Below are positions 31,150-40,335 of a stretch of 40,335 bases of DNA, in pieces. The stretch is from an uncultured Clostridia bacterium. Its GTDB lineage: Bacteria; Bacillota; Clostridia; Oscillospirales; Oscillospiraceae. Where the stretch lies: the NCBI GenBank assembly GCA_945949735.1, contig CAMFFO010000005.1, positions 1 to 40,335 of the forward strand, given 5' to 3'. Position numbers and translations under genes: made by a program. How positions within the stretch are numbered: the first letter of the stretch is position 1; every line of letters starts with the position of its first letter. The notes beneath the pieces were generated by a model. The model did not search any database, was not told where the DNA came from, and was given only the letters and a program-made list of their open reading frames with translations.

Positions 31150-32586
31150 ATGGCAAAAGAGAAGAAGGTTGAGCAGATTACCGATATGGAGCAGGACTTT
31201 GCCCAGTGGTTCACGGATGTGTGCACCAAGGCCCAGCTGATTGATTATTCGTCCATCAAGGGCGTGTTCATCTACCGGCCCTACGGCTACGCCATCTGGG
31301 AGAATATCCAGAACATCATGGACAAGGAGTTCAAAAAGCAGGGCGTGGAGAATGTGTATATGCCCCTGCTGATCCCCGAAAGCCTGCTGCAGAAGGAAAA
31401 GGATCACGTGGAGGGGTTCGCCCCGGAGTGCGCCTGGGTTACCCACGGCGGCATGGAGAAGCTGGAGGAGCGTTATGCCATCCGCCCCACTTCGGAAACG
31501 CTGTTCTGTGAGCATTTTGCCCATGTGCTCCAATCCCACCGGGATCTGCCCATGAAGTATAACCAGTGGTGCAGCGTGCTGCGCTGGGAGAAAACCTCCC
31601 GTCCCTTCCTGCGCCACCGGGAATTCCTGTGGCAGGAGGGTCACACCATCCACGCCACTGCCGAGGAGGCCAAGGCCTTCACGGAAACCATGCTGAATGT
31701 CTACGCCGACTTCTGCGAGAACGTGCTGGCCATGCCCGTGACCCGGGGCCAGAAAACCGACAAGGAGAAGTTCAACGGCGCGGAGGCCACCTACACCATC
31801 GAGTGCATGATGCATGACCGCAAGGCCCTCCAGGCGGGCACCTCCCACTACTTCGGCGACGGCTTCGCCAAGGCCTTTGACATTGAATTCACCGACAAGA
31901 ATAACCAGAAGGTGAACCCCTTCGAAACGAGCTGGGGCGTGTCTACCCGCCTCATCGGCGGCATCATCATGACCCACGGCGACAACAACGGACTGGTGCT
32001 GCCTCCCAAGGTGGCGCCCATCCAGGTGGTGGTGCTGCCCATTGCCCAGCACAAGGCCGGTGTTCTGGAGGGCGCGGCGGCCATCCGGGATCGCCTGATT
32101 GAGGCGGGTCTGCGGGTGAAGATGGACGATTCCGACAACTCCATGGGCTGGAAGTGCGCCGAGTATGAGATGAAGGGCGTGCCCCTGCGGGTGGAGTGCG
32201 GCCCCCGGGATCTGGAGAACGGTCAGTGTGTCATCGTCCGCAGGACTGACCGGGAGAAGGTGTTCGTCAAGCTGGAGGAGCTGGAGACTGCCATTGCCGA
32301 GCAGCTGAATGTTGTCCAGCAGCAGATGTACGACAAGGCCAAAAAGAATCTGGATGAGCACATCTATACCGCTTACTCCCTGGAGGAGGCGAAGCGGCTT
32401 CAGGAGGAGAACGGCGGCTACATCAAGACCATGTGGTGCGGTGACCTGGAGTGTGAGCTGAAGATGAAGGAAGTGGCCGGAATGTCCTCCCGCTGCATCC
32501 CCTTTGCCCAGGAGCATCTGGCGGATACTTGCGCCTGCTGCGGGAAACCCGCCAAGAAGATGGTCTACTGGGGTGTGGCGTACTGA
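31150..32586 (+). CDS. proS: Prolyl-tRNA synthetase (short, zinc-domain type)
   Basis: A 478-residue class II synthetase charging tRNA-Pro. Motif 2 is [22 protein letters not shown], motif 3 includes [20 protein letters not shown], and the C terminus has the zinc-type cysteines [10 protein letters not shown] and ends in a tyrosine (VAY), as in the archaeal/eukaryotic-like ProRS found in many clostridia; the bacterial editing insertion is missing. ATG 31150 is preferred because GGAGAGG lies 10 bases upstream; ATG 31141 follows that site without spacing. The stop overlaps the next start by one base. Confidence 0.95.
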   Translation: MAKEKKVEQITDMEQDFAQWFTDVCTKAQLIDYSSIKGVFIYRPYGYAIWENIQNIMDKEFKKQGVENVYMPLLIPESLLQKEKDHVEGFAPECAWVTHGGMEKLEERYAIRPTSETLFCEHFAHVLQSHRDLPMKYNQWCSVLRWEKTSRPFLRHREFLWQEGHTIHATAEEAKAFTETMLNVYADFCENVLAMPVTRGQKTDKEKFNGAEATYTIECMMHDRKALQAGTSHYFGDGFAKAFDIEFTDKNNQKVNPFETSWGVSTRLIGGIIMTHGDNNGLVLPPKVAPIQVVVLPIAQHKAGVLEGAAAIRDRLIEAGLRVKMDDSDNSMGWKCAEYEMKGVPLRVECGPRDLENGQCVIVRRTDREKVFVKLEELETAIAEQLNVVQQQMYDKAKKNLDEHIYTAYSLEEAKRLQEENGGYIKTMWCGDLECELKMKEVAGMSSRCIPFAQEHLADTCACCGKPAKKMVYWGVAY

Positions 32587-33044
32587 TGACGCAAGCGGTT
32601 ACCATCCGGCCCATTGACGAAGGTAATTTCCTGGACGCGTTCCGGCTGGAACTGGCGCCGGGGCAGGAAAAGTACGTTTCCGGGCCCATCCGCAGCCTTG
32701 CCCAGGCCTATGTCTACCGGGAGCAGTGCCAGCCCTTCGGCATTTACGCCGGGGAGCGGATGGTGGGGTATGTGATGGTCATCTATGACTACGATATCCC
32801 GGAATATGACATCTGGCACATGATGATTGACCGGGCGCACCAGGGCCGGGGCTATGGGAAAAAGGCGCTGGAAAGGTGCCTGGAATATATCCGCACCAAA
32901 CCCTTCGGGGGCTCCAACCGGGTGGCGCTGACCTGCCATGAAGGTAACTCCGCGGCTCTGGGATTGTACGCCAGCCTGGGATTCCTGCCCACCGGACAGC
33001 GGGACGACGAGGAAATCGAACTGGCGCTGGAATTGACATCTTAA
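32586..33044 (+). CDS. GNAT-family N-acetyltransferase
   Basis: A 152-residue acetyl-CoA-dependent N-acetyltransferase. The acetyl-CoA loop is HQGRGYGKKAL (Q/R-x-x-G-x-G/A type), followed by VALTCHEGNSAALGLYASLGFLPTG. The pattern is like spermidine/spermine or small-amine acetyltransferases (PaiA/BltD-like), but the substrate is unassigned. It starts at the proS stop (TGATG) and is coupled to it, which more likely reflects shared expression than shared function. A strong terminator follows. Confidence 0.88.
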   Translation: MTQAVTIRPIDEGNFLDAFRLELAPGQEKYVSGPIRSLAQAYVYREQCQPFGIYAGERMVGYVMVIYDYDIPEYDIWHMMIDRAHQGRGYGKKALERCLEYIRTKPFGGSNRVALTCHEGNSAALGLYASLGFLPTGQRDDEEIELALELTS

Positions 33045-33065
33045 GTCGTATTTAAGAGCGTTCTG

Positions 33066-33105
33066 AAAACGACGCGGCTGACGGAACCGTCTGCCGCGTC
33101 GTTTT
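33066..33105 (+). terminator. Terminator of the proS operon
   Basis: A perfect 13-bp stem AAAACGACGCGGC / GCCGCGTCGTTTT with a 14-base loop, starting 22 bases after the acetyltransferase stop. The stem's own 3' end provides the TTTT tract. Confidence 0.85.
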
Positions 33106-33138
33106 GCAGCCTGCCGATTGGGCTTGGGAGAAAAAGAA

Positions 33139-33372
33139 AAATTGGTGTTTGTCGCTCTGTCTCCAGGTTTCCTGTCATTGCGAGACCAGTGCGCACACTG
33201 GTCGTGGCAATCCCCCGGTTAGAGGGGAAATGTATCGACAATTGCCCTACAGGACGGGGAAACACTGTTTTTTTGGTAGAAATCGTTACCTGGTTCCATT
33301 CAACCGGGGGATTGCCACGCCAGTGTGCGTACTGGCTCGCAATGACAGCAAGTATTCGACAAACACCAATTT
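33139..33372. repeat. Palindromic MITE-like repeat, core type A (full copy)
   Basis: A 234-bp element ending in perfect inverted AAATTGGTGTTTG (33139-33151) and CAAACACCAATTT (33360-33372). The interior matches the copies at 6520 and 29320, except that the centre reads TAGAAATCGTTACC. It lies between two oppositely oriented terminators. Confidence 0.92.
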
Positions 33373-33401
33373 TCCGGAACGGGAGAGGAGAATACAGAAG
33401 G

Positions 33402-33429
33402 AAGCGCCCGGACGGAAGTCCGGGCGCTT
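33402..33429 (-). terminator. Terminator of gdhA
   Basis: An 11-bp stem AAGCGCCCGGA / TCCGGGCGCTT with a 6-base loop, followed on the minus strand by CCTTCTGTATTC. It begins 16 bases after the gdhA stop. Confidence 0.75.
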
Positions 33430-33444
33430 GGAACGTATAGGGAA

Positions 33445-34848
<1,404 letters not shown>

Positions 34849-34943
34849 GTGATTTTTGCAGCTTTTTTCCTCCGCTCCTGCAAAATTCGACCTCGGGCGG
34901 GAGGGCGGGGAACCGGGGAGCGGAGCCGGAAGAGCATGGATGG

Positions 34944-36071
34944 CTACCGCACCCTGGGAAGAATCTTATTTTTCAGCACCTCAAAAACCGTCTCCAGCAT
35001 CTCCGGGGTAGTGTCCCGGCAGAGGGAAATCCGGAAGGAACTGTCAATCACCTCCGGGGGCAGGTTCATGGCGCTGAGCACATGGCTGCGGTGCCCCTTG
35101 GCACAGGCGGATCCCGCACTGACACAGACCCCGGAATCCTGAAGAATGTTCAGGGTGTTCTGGGTGGGAACCCCGGGAACCGCCAGGTTCAGAATGTGGG
35201 GAGCCTGGTGGGCGCCGTTGATCCGAACCCCGGGGAGCTCCGAGATTTTTTCGCAGAACGCGTCCAATATGGCTTTCTCCTGCTGGGTATCCTGGCGGAA
35301 AGTGGGGGATACGGCCCGGCAGGCGGCGGCAAAGCCAAAGATGGCCGGAGTGCCTTCCGTGCCGCTGCGAAGGCCCCCCTCCTGCCCGCCGCCCAGCAGC
35401 AGGGGTGGGAAGGACTTGAGCCGGGGGGACACATACAGGGCTCCGCAGCCCTTGGGCCCGTGGATTTTGTGGGAGGATACGCTGATGAGGTCTGCGCCCA
35501 GGGATTTTGCGGCGAAGGGAACCTTCAGAAAGCCCTGGACGGCATCGGTGTGGAAGATTGCCTCGGGACAGAGCCTGTGGGTCAGCTTGGCCATCTGGGC
35601 AATGGGCATGACGGAGCCGACCTCGTTGTTCACCATCATAATGGATACCAGAATGGTGTCCGGCCGTAGGGCGGCTTTCAGGGCATCTGCGGAAATAAAG
35701 CCATCGGAATCCGGAGAAAGGTAGGTGATATCATACCCCTGGGATTCCAGGTCCTTCATGCAGTTTAAGATGGCGGGGTGCTCGATGGCAGTGGTGACGA
35801 TGTGCCTGCCCCGCTTGCCCAGCCGTTTGACCGTGCCGAAAACGGCCCAGTTGTCCGCTTCGGTGCCCCCGGAGGTGAAGAACACCCGCTCCGGCTCGGC
35901 CCCCAGGGCGGCGGCTACGTCGCTGCGGGCGGAACGAAGGGCCCGGGCGGTATCGATGCCGAAGCCGTAAAGGGCGGAGGGATTGCCCCAGTTCTCCGTC
36001 AGTGCTTTTGTCATGGCCTCCACCGCCTCCGGACAAGGCTGGGTGGTGGCGGAATTGTCGAGATAGATCAT
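34944..36071 (-). CDS. Cysteine desulfurase (NifS/IscS family)
   Basis: A 375-residue PLP enzyme moving sulfur from cysteine to acceptors. It opens IYLDNSATT, has H98 (AIEHPA), the PLP lysine K202 (SSHKIHGPKG), the substrate arginine segment LRSGTEGTP, and the persulfide cysteine C323 in SAGSACAKGHRSHVL. The long active-site loop places it with class I (IscS/NifS) enzymes. It lies downstream of mnmE on the same strand, separated by a repeat; both act on wobble-uridine modification of tRNA (sulfur for 2-thiouridine and the MnmE pathway), a plausible functional link. No scaffold gene (iscU) is adjacent. Confidence 0.93.
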   Translation of the reverse strand: MIYLDNSATTQPCPEAVEAMTKALTENWGNPSALYGFGIDTARALRSARSDVAAALGAEPERVFFTSGGTEADNWAVFGTVKRLGKRGRHIVTTAIEHPAILNCMKDLESQGYDITYLSPDSDGFISADALKAALRPDTILVSIMMVNNEVGSVMPIAQMAKLTHRLCPEAIFHTDAVQGFLKVPFAAKSLGADLISVSSHKIHGPKGCGALYVSPRLKSFPPLLLGGGQEGGLRSGTEGTPAIFGFAAACRAVSPTFRQDTQQEKAILDAFCEKISELPGVRINGAHQAPHILNLAVPGVPTQNTLNILQDSGVCVSAGSACAKGHRSHVLSAMNLPPEVIDSSFRISLCRDTTPEMLETVFEVLKNKILPRVR

Positions 36072-36118
36072 TGTATGTCGTCCTTAATCTTTCATAAATG
36101 GAATAGAGACTGCGAAAT

Positions 36119-36350
36119 AAATTGGTGTTTGAATAATAACGCTGTCATTGCGAGACCAGTGTGCACACTGGTCGTGGCAATCCCCCGGTTGAAAGGAACC
36201 AGGTGACGATTACCGCCAAAAATCGCGGTAACCCCATTTTTGGTACTTTTCGGTACATTTCCCCTCTAAGTAAGGGGATTGCCACACCACTTAAGCGGAC
36301 TGGTTCGCAATGACAGATAGTTTTGGACGCGAAGCGACAAACACCAATTT
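36119..36350. repeat. Palindromic MITE-like repeat, core type A (full copy)
   Basis: A 232-bp element with perfect ends AAATTGGTGTTTG (36119-36131) and CAAACACCAATTT (36338-36350). The centre is in the opposite orientation to the other copies (GGTGACGATTACC, then CCAAAAATCGCGG). The right-hand arm carries changes (CACTTAAGCGGACTGG). It ends 2 bases before the mnmE stop codon and separates mnmE from the cysteine desulfurase gene. Confidence 0.9.
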
Positions 36351-36352
36351 GT

Positions 36353-37714
36353 CTATTTTCCCACGCAGAACCGTTCAAAGATTCTGGCGGTGATGTCCTC
36401 CCGGACGGTGGCACCGGTGACCTCGCCCATGGCTTCCATGGCGGCTTCCACATCGGTGAGTACCGCGTCGGGGGTAAGACCAAGGTCAAGTCCCCGGAGG
36501 GCCCGGAGCATGGCTTCGTAGGCCCGGCGGATGGCGTCGAACTGCCGTGCGTTGGTGAGAACAGAGCCGTCGCAGGGGGCTTCGCCTTCAAAAAGCAGCT
36601 CCACCGCGCCGTTCAGCTGATCCAGCCCCTCTCCGGTTTTGGCACAGATGGGGATGACGGTCATGAAGGGGAGATCCGAGGGCGCGACACGGCTGCCCAG
36701 GTCGGTTTTGTTGATCAGGGCTACCACCCGCTCATGCTCCAGGCACAGCTCCATGATGGCCTGATCCTCGGGTGTAAGGGGCTGGGAGCCGTCGCAGACG
36801 AAGAGCACCAGATCGGCGTTTTCCACCGCCTGCCGACTGCGCCCCACACCCATGGCCTCCACAGCGTCGGAGGTTTCCCGGATGCCCGCCGTGTCGATGA
36901 GCCGCAGACGGGTGGAGCCCAGCAGGACGGACTCCTCCACGGTGTCCCGGGTGGTGCCGGGGATATCGGTAACGATGCAGCGCTCGTAGCCTGCCAGGGC
37001 ATTGAGAAGGCTGGACTTGCCAACGTTGGGACGGCCCACAATGGCCGCTGCCGCGCCCTGGCGAAGGATTCTGCCCTGACCATAGGTTTTCAGCAGGGCG
37101 TAGAGGGCTTTTGCATCGGCGCGCAGGGGTGCGCGGTAGTTCTCCAGACCGAAATCGGGGATGTCCTCGTCTGGATAATCCAGCACGGCGTGGAAGTGAC
37201 TGCACAGGTTCACCAGGTTGTCGTAGATGGGGGAGAGCTTTTTCTGAAGGACCCCGCCCACCTGGCCCGCCGCGTTGGCGGCGGCGTCCGCCGTGTCTGC
37301 CTCGATCAGGTCGATGACGGCCTCCGCCTGGGTCAAATCCAGCTTGCCGTTTAAGAAGGCCCGCTTGGTGAATTCTCCCCGCTTTGCGGGGACGGCTCCC
37401 GCCTGATACAGGGCGTCCAGCCCCGCCGCCAGCACCGCGGGAGAGCCGTGACAGTGGAATTCCACCGTGTCCTCCCCGGTATAGCTGTGGGGGCTGCGGG
37501 AGACTACGGCCATGCACTGATCGAGAACCCGGCCTTGCTTGTCGTGGAGGGTTCCCAGGCCAAGCTTCCGGTCGGGAAACTGGGACAAGGGTGTTTGATT
37601 GTTGGAAGTGAAAACCCGTTCCGATACGGCGATGCAGTCATCCCCGGAAAGACGGATGATGCCGATGGCGCTGATTTGGCTGCCGGTGGAAACGGCGGCA
37701 ATGGTGTGGGACAT
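36353..37714 (-). CDS. mnmE: tRNA uridine-5-carboxymethylaminomethyl modification GTPase MnmE
   Basis: A 453-residue GTPase that, with MnmG, modifies U34 of certain tRNAs. The N-terminal folate-binding domain has HSYTGEDTVEFHCHG (about 76-90); the G domain has G1 GRPNVGKSS (227-235), G3 DTAG (274-277) and G4 NKTD; the C terminus ends in the conserved FCVGK with its catalytic cysteine. ATG 37714 is used, with GCAGGAGG upstream; a TTG opens the frame at 37729. mnmG is not next to it, unlike the common mnmE-mnmG-rsmG order. Confidence 0.96.
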   Translation of the reverse strand: MSHTIAAVSTGSQISAIGIIRLSGDDCIAVSERVFTSNNQTPLSQFPDRKLGLGTLHDKQGRVLDQCMAVVSRSPHSYTGEDTVEFHCHGSPAVLAAGLDALYQAGAVPAKRGEFTKRAFLNGKLDLTQAEAVIDLIEADTADAAANAAGQVGGVLQKKLSPIYDNLVNLCSHFHAVLDYPDEDIPDFGLENYRAPLRADAKALYALLKTYGQGRILRQGAAAAIVGRPNVGKSSLLNALAGYERCIVTDIPGTTRDTVEESVLLGSTRLRLIDTAGIRETSDAVEAMGVGRSRQAVENADLVLFVCDGSQPLTPEDQAIMELCLEHERVVALINKTDLGSRVAPSDLPFMTVIPICAKTGEGLDQLNGAVELLFEGEAPCDGSVLTNARQFDAIRRAYEAMLRALRGLDLGLTPDAVLTDVEAAMEAMGEVTGATVREDITARIFERFCVGK

Positions 37715-37762
37715 GGGTGCCTCCTGCAATAGATGGTATCAACCGGACATAAACAAATAGGC

Positions 37763-37940
37763 AAATTGGTGTTTGTCGATTTCCGAACACGTTGCATTGC
37801 TGCCGTAGGGGCGGCTATTAGCCGCCCGGAAACGTTCAGGTTTCTGAGCGTTTCCGATAAACGGAAGCACTTTCGTTGACGAAACAAAAGCGGGCGGCTA
37901 ATAGCCGCCCCTACGGTGGCATCTCGACAAATACCAATTT
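37763..37940. repeat. Palindromic MITE-like repeat, core type B
   Basis: The ends AAATTGGTGTTTG (37763-37775) and CAAATACCAATTT (37928-37940) are those of the type A family, but the interior is different: CCGTAGGGGCGGCTATTAGCC on the left and GGCTAATAGCCGCCCCTACGG on the right, in inverted order around TTCCGATAAACGGAA. It lies between mnmE and a broken reading frame downstream of the Nudix gene. Confidence 0.92.
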
Positions 37941-38053
37941 GCCGCGCTGTGGGATTGACGCGATGAGCATCCTGGGCTTTCAAAACGACTCGTGCAGCGG
38001 GCGTTTCCTGCGGCCTCAGCATCCCACGGAAGCATTTCCCGGATGGTCAGCAT
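37941..38053 (-). pseudogene. Short gene remnant, possibly acetyltransferase N terminus, cut by a repeat
   Basis: On the minus strand an ATG at 38053-38051 overlaps the Nudix stop (ATGCTGA), the usual form of a coupled downstream gene. It reads [20 protein letters not shown], then SRFESPG, and loses sense as it enters the type B repeat at 37940, reaching a stop inside the repeat. The opening resembles RimI/GNAT acetyltransferases (xIRxMxxxDxxAA). I think a former gene was truncated here, but the piece is too short to be sure. Confidence 0.35.
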
Positions 38054-38661
38054 AGGGATTCTCCCTCTTTCAGAAAGGAAAGGGGATCACCCTGGGTGGA
38101 GAGAAAGTGAATCAGAAAGTAGGCGCAGGGCAGGGCAACGTTTTCCTCCCGGAGGATCCGGCGGCACTCCGCCCGGTCGGCGAGGAGAACCTGGATCTCC
38201 TCGCTGGCCTCCTGGTGGGAGCTAGTGGGCTCCCCGGAGCAGTAGCCGAACACGGTGCCGCAGCTCTCGTCCGTCATGCCTACCGTCATGAAGAAGGGGC
38301 GGGTGGAGCCGACAGGCTGAAAGCTCAGGCCGGTTTCCTCGTACATTTCCCGCATTCCCGACTGCAGAAGATCCTCCCCCGGTTCCACCAGCCCGGCAGG
38401 CAGCTCATAGACAAAGCCGCCGATGGGGTAGCGGTATTGACGGATCAAAACAATCCTATCTTTCTCTGCACCATAGACCCCGCAGAGGATGACGCCGTCG
38501 GGGTCATTGCGTTGGGTCACCGCTTTCAGCTTCCCTGGGTCGCCGATCCGGGAGGCCATGTAATAAGGAGACACACTGCCGTCCCGGTGGATGGCTTCCA
38601 TTTCATAGTAGCTCAGAAATTTGCTGCCGGTTCTCTTCTCAATCTTTCCGATGGCACTCAT
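38047..38661 (-). CDS. Nudix hydrolase (ADP-ribose pyrophosphatase-like)
   Basis: A 204-residue hydrolase of nucleoside diphosphates linked to X. The Nudix box is complete: [23 protein letters not shown] matched as G-x5-E-x7-R-E-x2-E-E-x-G-L. The preceding [18 protein letters not shown] is typical of ADP-sugar pyrophosphatases. ATG 38661 has AGGAGGG 8 bases upstream; a further codon opens the frame at 38691. Divergent from the gerA-family gene, with a promoter at 38694-38722. Confidence 0.92.
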   Translation of the reverse strand: MSAIGKIEKRTGSKFLSYYEMEAIHRDGSVSPYYMASRIGDPGKLKAVTQRNDPDGVILCGVYGAEKDRIVLIRQYRYPIGGFVYELPAGLVEPGEDLLQSGMREMYEETGLSFQPVGSTRPFFMTVGMTDESCGTVFGYCSGEPTSSHQEASEEIQVLLADRAECRRILREENVALPCAYFLIHFLSTQGDPLSFLKEGESLC

Positions 38662-38693
38662 GAGAGGCCCTCCTAACTGTGGGAATTTCATTC

Positions 38694-38722
38694 AGTATAT
38701 CACTTTAACATGGAAAAAGCAA
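38694..38722 (-). promoter_or_regulatory. Promoter of the Nudix gene
   Basis: On the minus strand TTGCTT (38722-38717) and TATACT (38699-38694) are 17 bases apart, with an extended TGA before the -10 box. Confidence 0.65.
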
Positions 38723-38776
38723 TGCGGTTGCGAATATTCCGGGTCCTTTCGGGAATCCTTTCCTGGGGTGAAGCGT

Positions 38777-40189
38777 ATGAAGGAAGCCATTACGGACGGG
38801 GGACTCCGGGAGCTTTTTGCGGATGCGGGGGATTTTATTGCCCGGGAGCTGCACTGCGGGCAGTGGACCCTCTGGGCCTATGCCATTGACGGACTGACCT
38901 CCGGCTCCGATATGTCGGAATATGTGCTGCGCCCCATTACGGAAATCCTCCGGGGAGACTCCATGGAGGAGCTTTACAAAGAAGCGCTCCACGGACGGGT
39001 GTACAACAGCGTGGCCGCTCCCTGCGAGGATCTGGAAACAGCGGCATTGAAGCTGGTCAACGGATTCTGCTTGGTGCTCTTCCCTGGGGCGGGGGCAATC
39101 GCCTTCGAGGTCAAAACCGGGGACAAGCGGGGGCCTGCCCCTCCCGCGGTAGAGAATACCGTTAAGGGACCCAAGGATGCTTTCGTGGAGACCATCCGCT
39201 CCAATACCAGCCTGGTGCGCCGCCATTTGCGCACCCCGGAGCTGCGGCTCTATGAAACCAAAGTCGGCGTCAGGTCGATCACGAACGTAACGGTAGCATG
39301 GATTCAAGGAATCACCAATGAAGAGCTGGTGGAGCGGATGAAGAAACGGCTGGACACTATAAGTATAGATGGGCTGCTGTCTCCCTCGGCGGTGGAGGAA
39401 TATGTGACGGGGTCACGGACGACCGCGTTCCCGCTGATGCAGTACACCGAGCGGGCGGATACCTTCTGCAAGGGCCTGCTGGACGGGAGAGTGGGTCTGT
39501 TGGTGGACGGACTGCCTCTGGGATATTTGGCCCCGGCGGATTTGGGGTATCTGATGATGAGCCCGGAGGATCGGAGCCGGGACTATATTTCGGCCTCCTG
39601 CGTCAAACTGCTGCGGTACTGCGCCCTGCTTATCGATTTGCTGCTTCCGGGAATCTACGTGGCTTTTGCCATGCACCACCCGGAACTGCTTCCTCAGGGA
39701 CTGCAGGATCCGATTATCCGTGGCATGTCTGAAATTCCTTTTTCACCCGGCGGGGAGGCCCTGGGAATGCTGATTGCCATGGAGCTGCTGCAGGAGTCGG
39801 GAATTCACCTGCCTCAGGCAATTGGACAGAGCGTTTCTACAATAGGCGGCATTGTAGTGGGAACGGCTGCGGTGGAAGCGGGGCTTGTATCACCGGTTGC
39901 GTTGATCGCGGTGAGCATTGCGGGCGTGTGCGGCTTCGTCCTGCCCAACCGGGATTTGGCGAATGCAATCCGAGTATGGCGCTTTGCGATTACCATTGCC
40001 GCAGCAGTGATCGGGTTATGGGGCGTTGCTGCCGGATTTGTCCTGCTGATCGTTCGTCTTACGTTCCTGAGATGTCTGGGGGTGCCTTATCTGCTGGTGA
40101 GAAAAAGCGACCTGCTCCGGCCGAAACTCAGCAACCAGAAGTGGAGAAATCCATGGCTGAAACCGAGGGATAAACGAAATCAAAAATAA
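38777..40189 (+). CDS. GerA-family spore germination protein (A subunit)
   Basis: A 470-residue membrane protein of the GerAA/SpoVAF family, part of nutrient germinant receptors in the spore inner membrane. The N-terminal soluble domain (about 1-245) includes [19 protein letters not shown] and [17 protein letters not shown]; the membrane part begins near [24 protein letters not shown] and has about five to six hydrophobic segments, ending in a basic tail. ATG 38777 has GGGGTGAAG upstream. No B or C subunit genes follow, since promoters for a different transcript start 12 bases later. The gene indicates an endospore-forming lineage. Confidence 0.92.
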   Translation: MKEAITDGGLRELFADAGDFIARELHCGQWTLWAYAIDGLTSGSDMSEYVLRPITEILRGDSMEELYKEALHGRVYNSVAAPCEDLETAALKLVNGFCLVLFPGAGAIAFEVKTGDKRGPAPPAVENTVKGPKDAFVETIRSNTSLVRRHLRTPELRLYETKVGVRSITNVTVAWIQGITNEELVERMKKRLDTISIDGLLSPSAVEEYVTGSRTTAFPLMQYTERADTFCKGLLDGRVGLLVDGLPLGYLAPADLGYLMMSPEDRSRDYISASCVKLLRYCALLIDLLLPGIYVAFAMHHPELLPQGLQDPIIRGMSEIPFSPGGEALGMLIAMELLQESGIHLPQAIGQSVSTIGGIVVGTAAVEAGLVSPVALIAVSIAGVCGFVLPNRDLANAIRVWRFAITIAAAVIGLWGVAAGFVLLIVRLTFLRCLGVPYLLVRKSDLLRPKLSNQKWRNPWLKPRDKRNQK

Positions 40190-40200
40190 TTAAAATCCCC

Positions 40201-40229
40201 TTGACAAACAGACCTCAATGCGGTAAAAT
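40201..40229 (+). promoter_or_regulatory. Strong promoter P1, rRNA-operon-like
   Basis: TTGACA (40201-40206) and TAAAAT (40224-40229) are exactly 17 bases apart, followed by ACGCAAGCTATCCGG. The same downstream block (GCAAGCTA.CCG) recurs after P2, so the two promoters look duplicated. Confidence 0.75.
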
Positions 40230-40292
40230 ACGCAAGCTATCCGGGATCGGGTGCCACGGCTTAAGAAATTTGAAAAAACTTGAAAAAAGTTC

Positions 40293-40321
40293 TTGACAAA
40301 TGGAAGGCGCCGTGCTAAGAT
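40293..40321 (+). promoter_or_regulatory. Strong promoter P2, rRNA-operon-like
   Basis: TTGACA (40293-40298) and TAAGAT (40316-40321) are 17 bases apart, preceded by an A-tract-rich stretch (TTGAAAAAACTTGAAAAAAG) that resembles an UP element and followed by AAGCAAGCTAACCG at the window edge. Tandem promoters of this kind typically drive rRNA or tRNA operons in clostridia; the transcript is outside the window. Confidence 0.75.
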
Positions 40322-40335
40322 AAGCAAGCTAACCG

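Overview
The window reads as a chromosomal segment of an endospore-forming gut clostridium, probably Oscillospiraceae or a related Eubacteriales family. This is inferred from the fairly GC-rich Gram-positive gene style (AGGAGG ribosome binding sites, lipoprotein signal peptides), an orphan gerA-family germination gene, the short zinc-domain prolyl-tRNA synthetase, and many palindromic intergenic repeats. No plasmid, phage, transposase or CRISPR gene was seen.

Layout. 1-3.4 kb: a repeat truncated by the window edge, then an iron/metal-complex ABC importer (permease, ATPase, lipoprotein) and a decayed His-rich gene. 4.1-6.5 kb: an overlapping three-gene unit of ECF sigma factor, single-pass membrane protein (possible anti-sigma) and secreted M23 endopeptidase. 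6.8-9 kb (minus): MFS transporter and glycerophosphodiesterase. 9.5-28.4 kb: a large catabolic island (below). 28.9-40.2 kb: mostly housekeeping genes: LpdD-like protein, serine dehydratase, prolyl-tRNA synthetase plus acetyltransferase, glutamate dehydrogenase, cysteine desulfurase, MnmE, Nudix hydrolase, GerA-type protein. The last 135 bases hold two tandem promoters of the kind that drive rRNA operons; the transcript they start lies outside the window.

The catabolic island is the most interesting part. A GntR/FCD regulator (13075) sits between a minus-strand unit (LarA-family protein then mannitol-dehydrogenase-family reductase) and a plus-strand unit (two esterases, zinc alcohol dehydrogenase, a second divergent LarA-family protein). 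Downstream come a LivJ/H/M/G/F-type ABC importer, a second GntR/FCD regulator, mannonate dehydratase (uxuA), a second zinc dehydrogenase, a third esterase and an Ldh2-family oxidoreductase. A shared palindrome of the form (T/A)TGTATACA(A/T) lies at the promoters of the minus-strand unit, the regulator and the importer, which argues that they form one regulon. From known families the likely chemistry is: import an (esterified?) hexonate or other 2-hydroxy acid, cleave the ester, oxidise at C5, reduce to mannonate and/or epimerise C2 with nickel-pincer enzymes, then dehydrate mannonate to 2-keto-3-deoxygluconate. The substrate is not known from sequence.

Nine copies of palindromic, MITE-like repeats are scattered between genes. 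Seven share a 'TGTCATTGCGA...' core and two a 'TAGGGGCGGCTATTAGCCGCC' core. Both kinds carry the same ~13-bp outer inverted repeat AAATTGGTGTTTG, so they look like one mobile family with exchangeable interiors. Several copies abut broken genes or sit a few bases from a stop codon.
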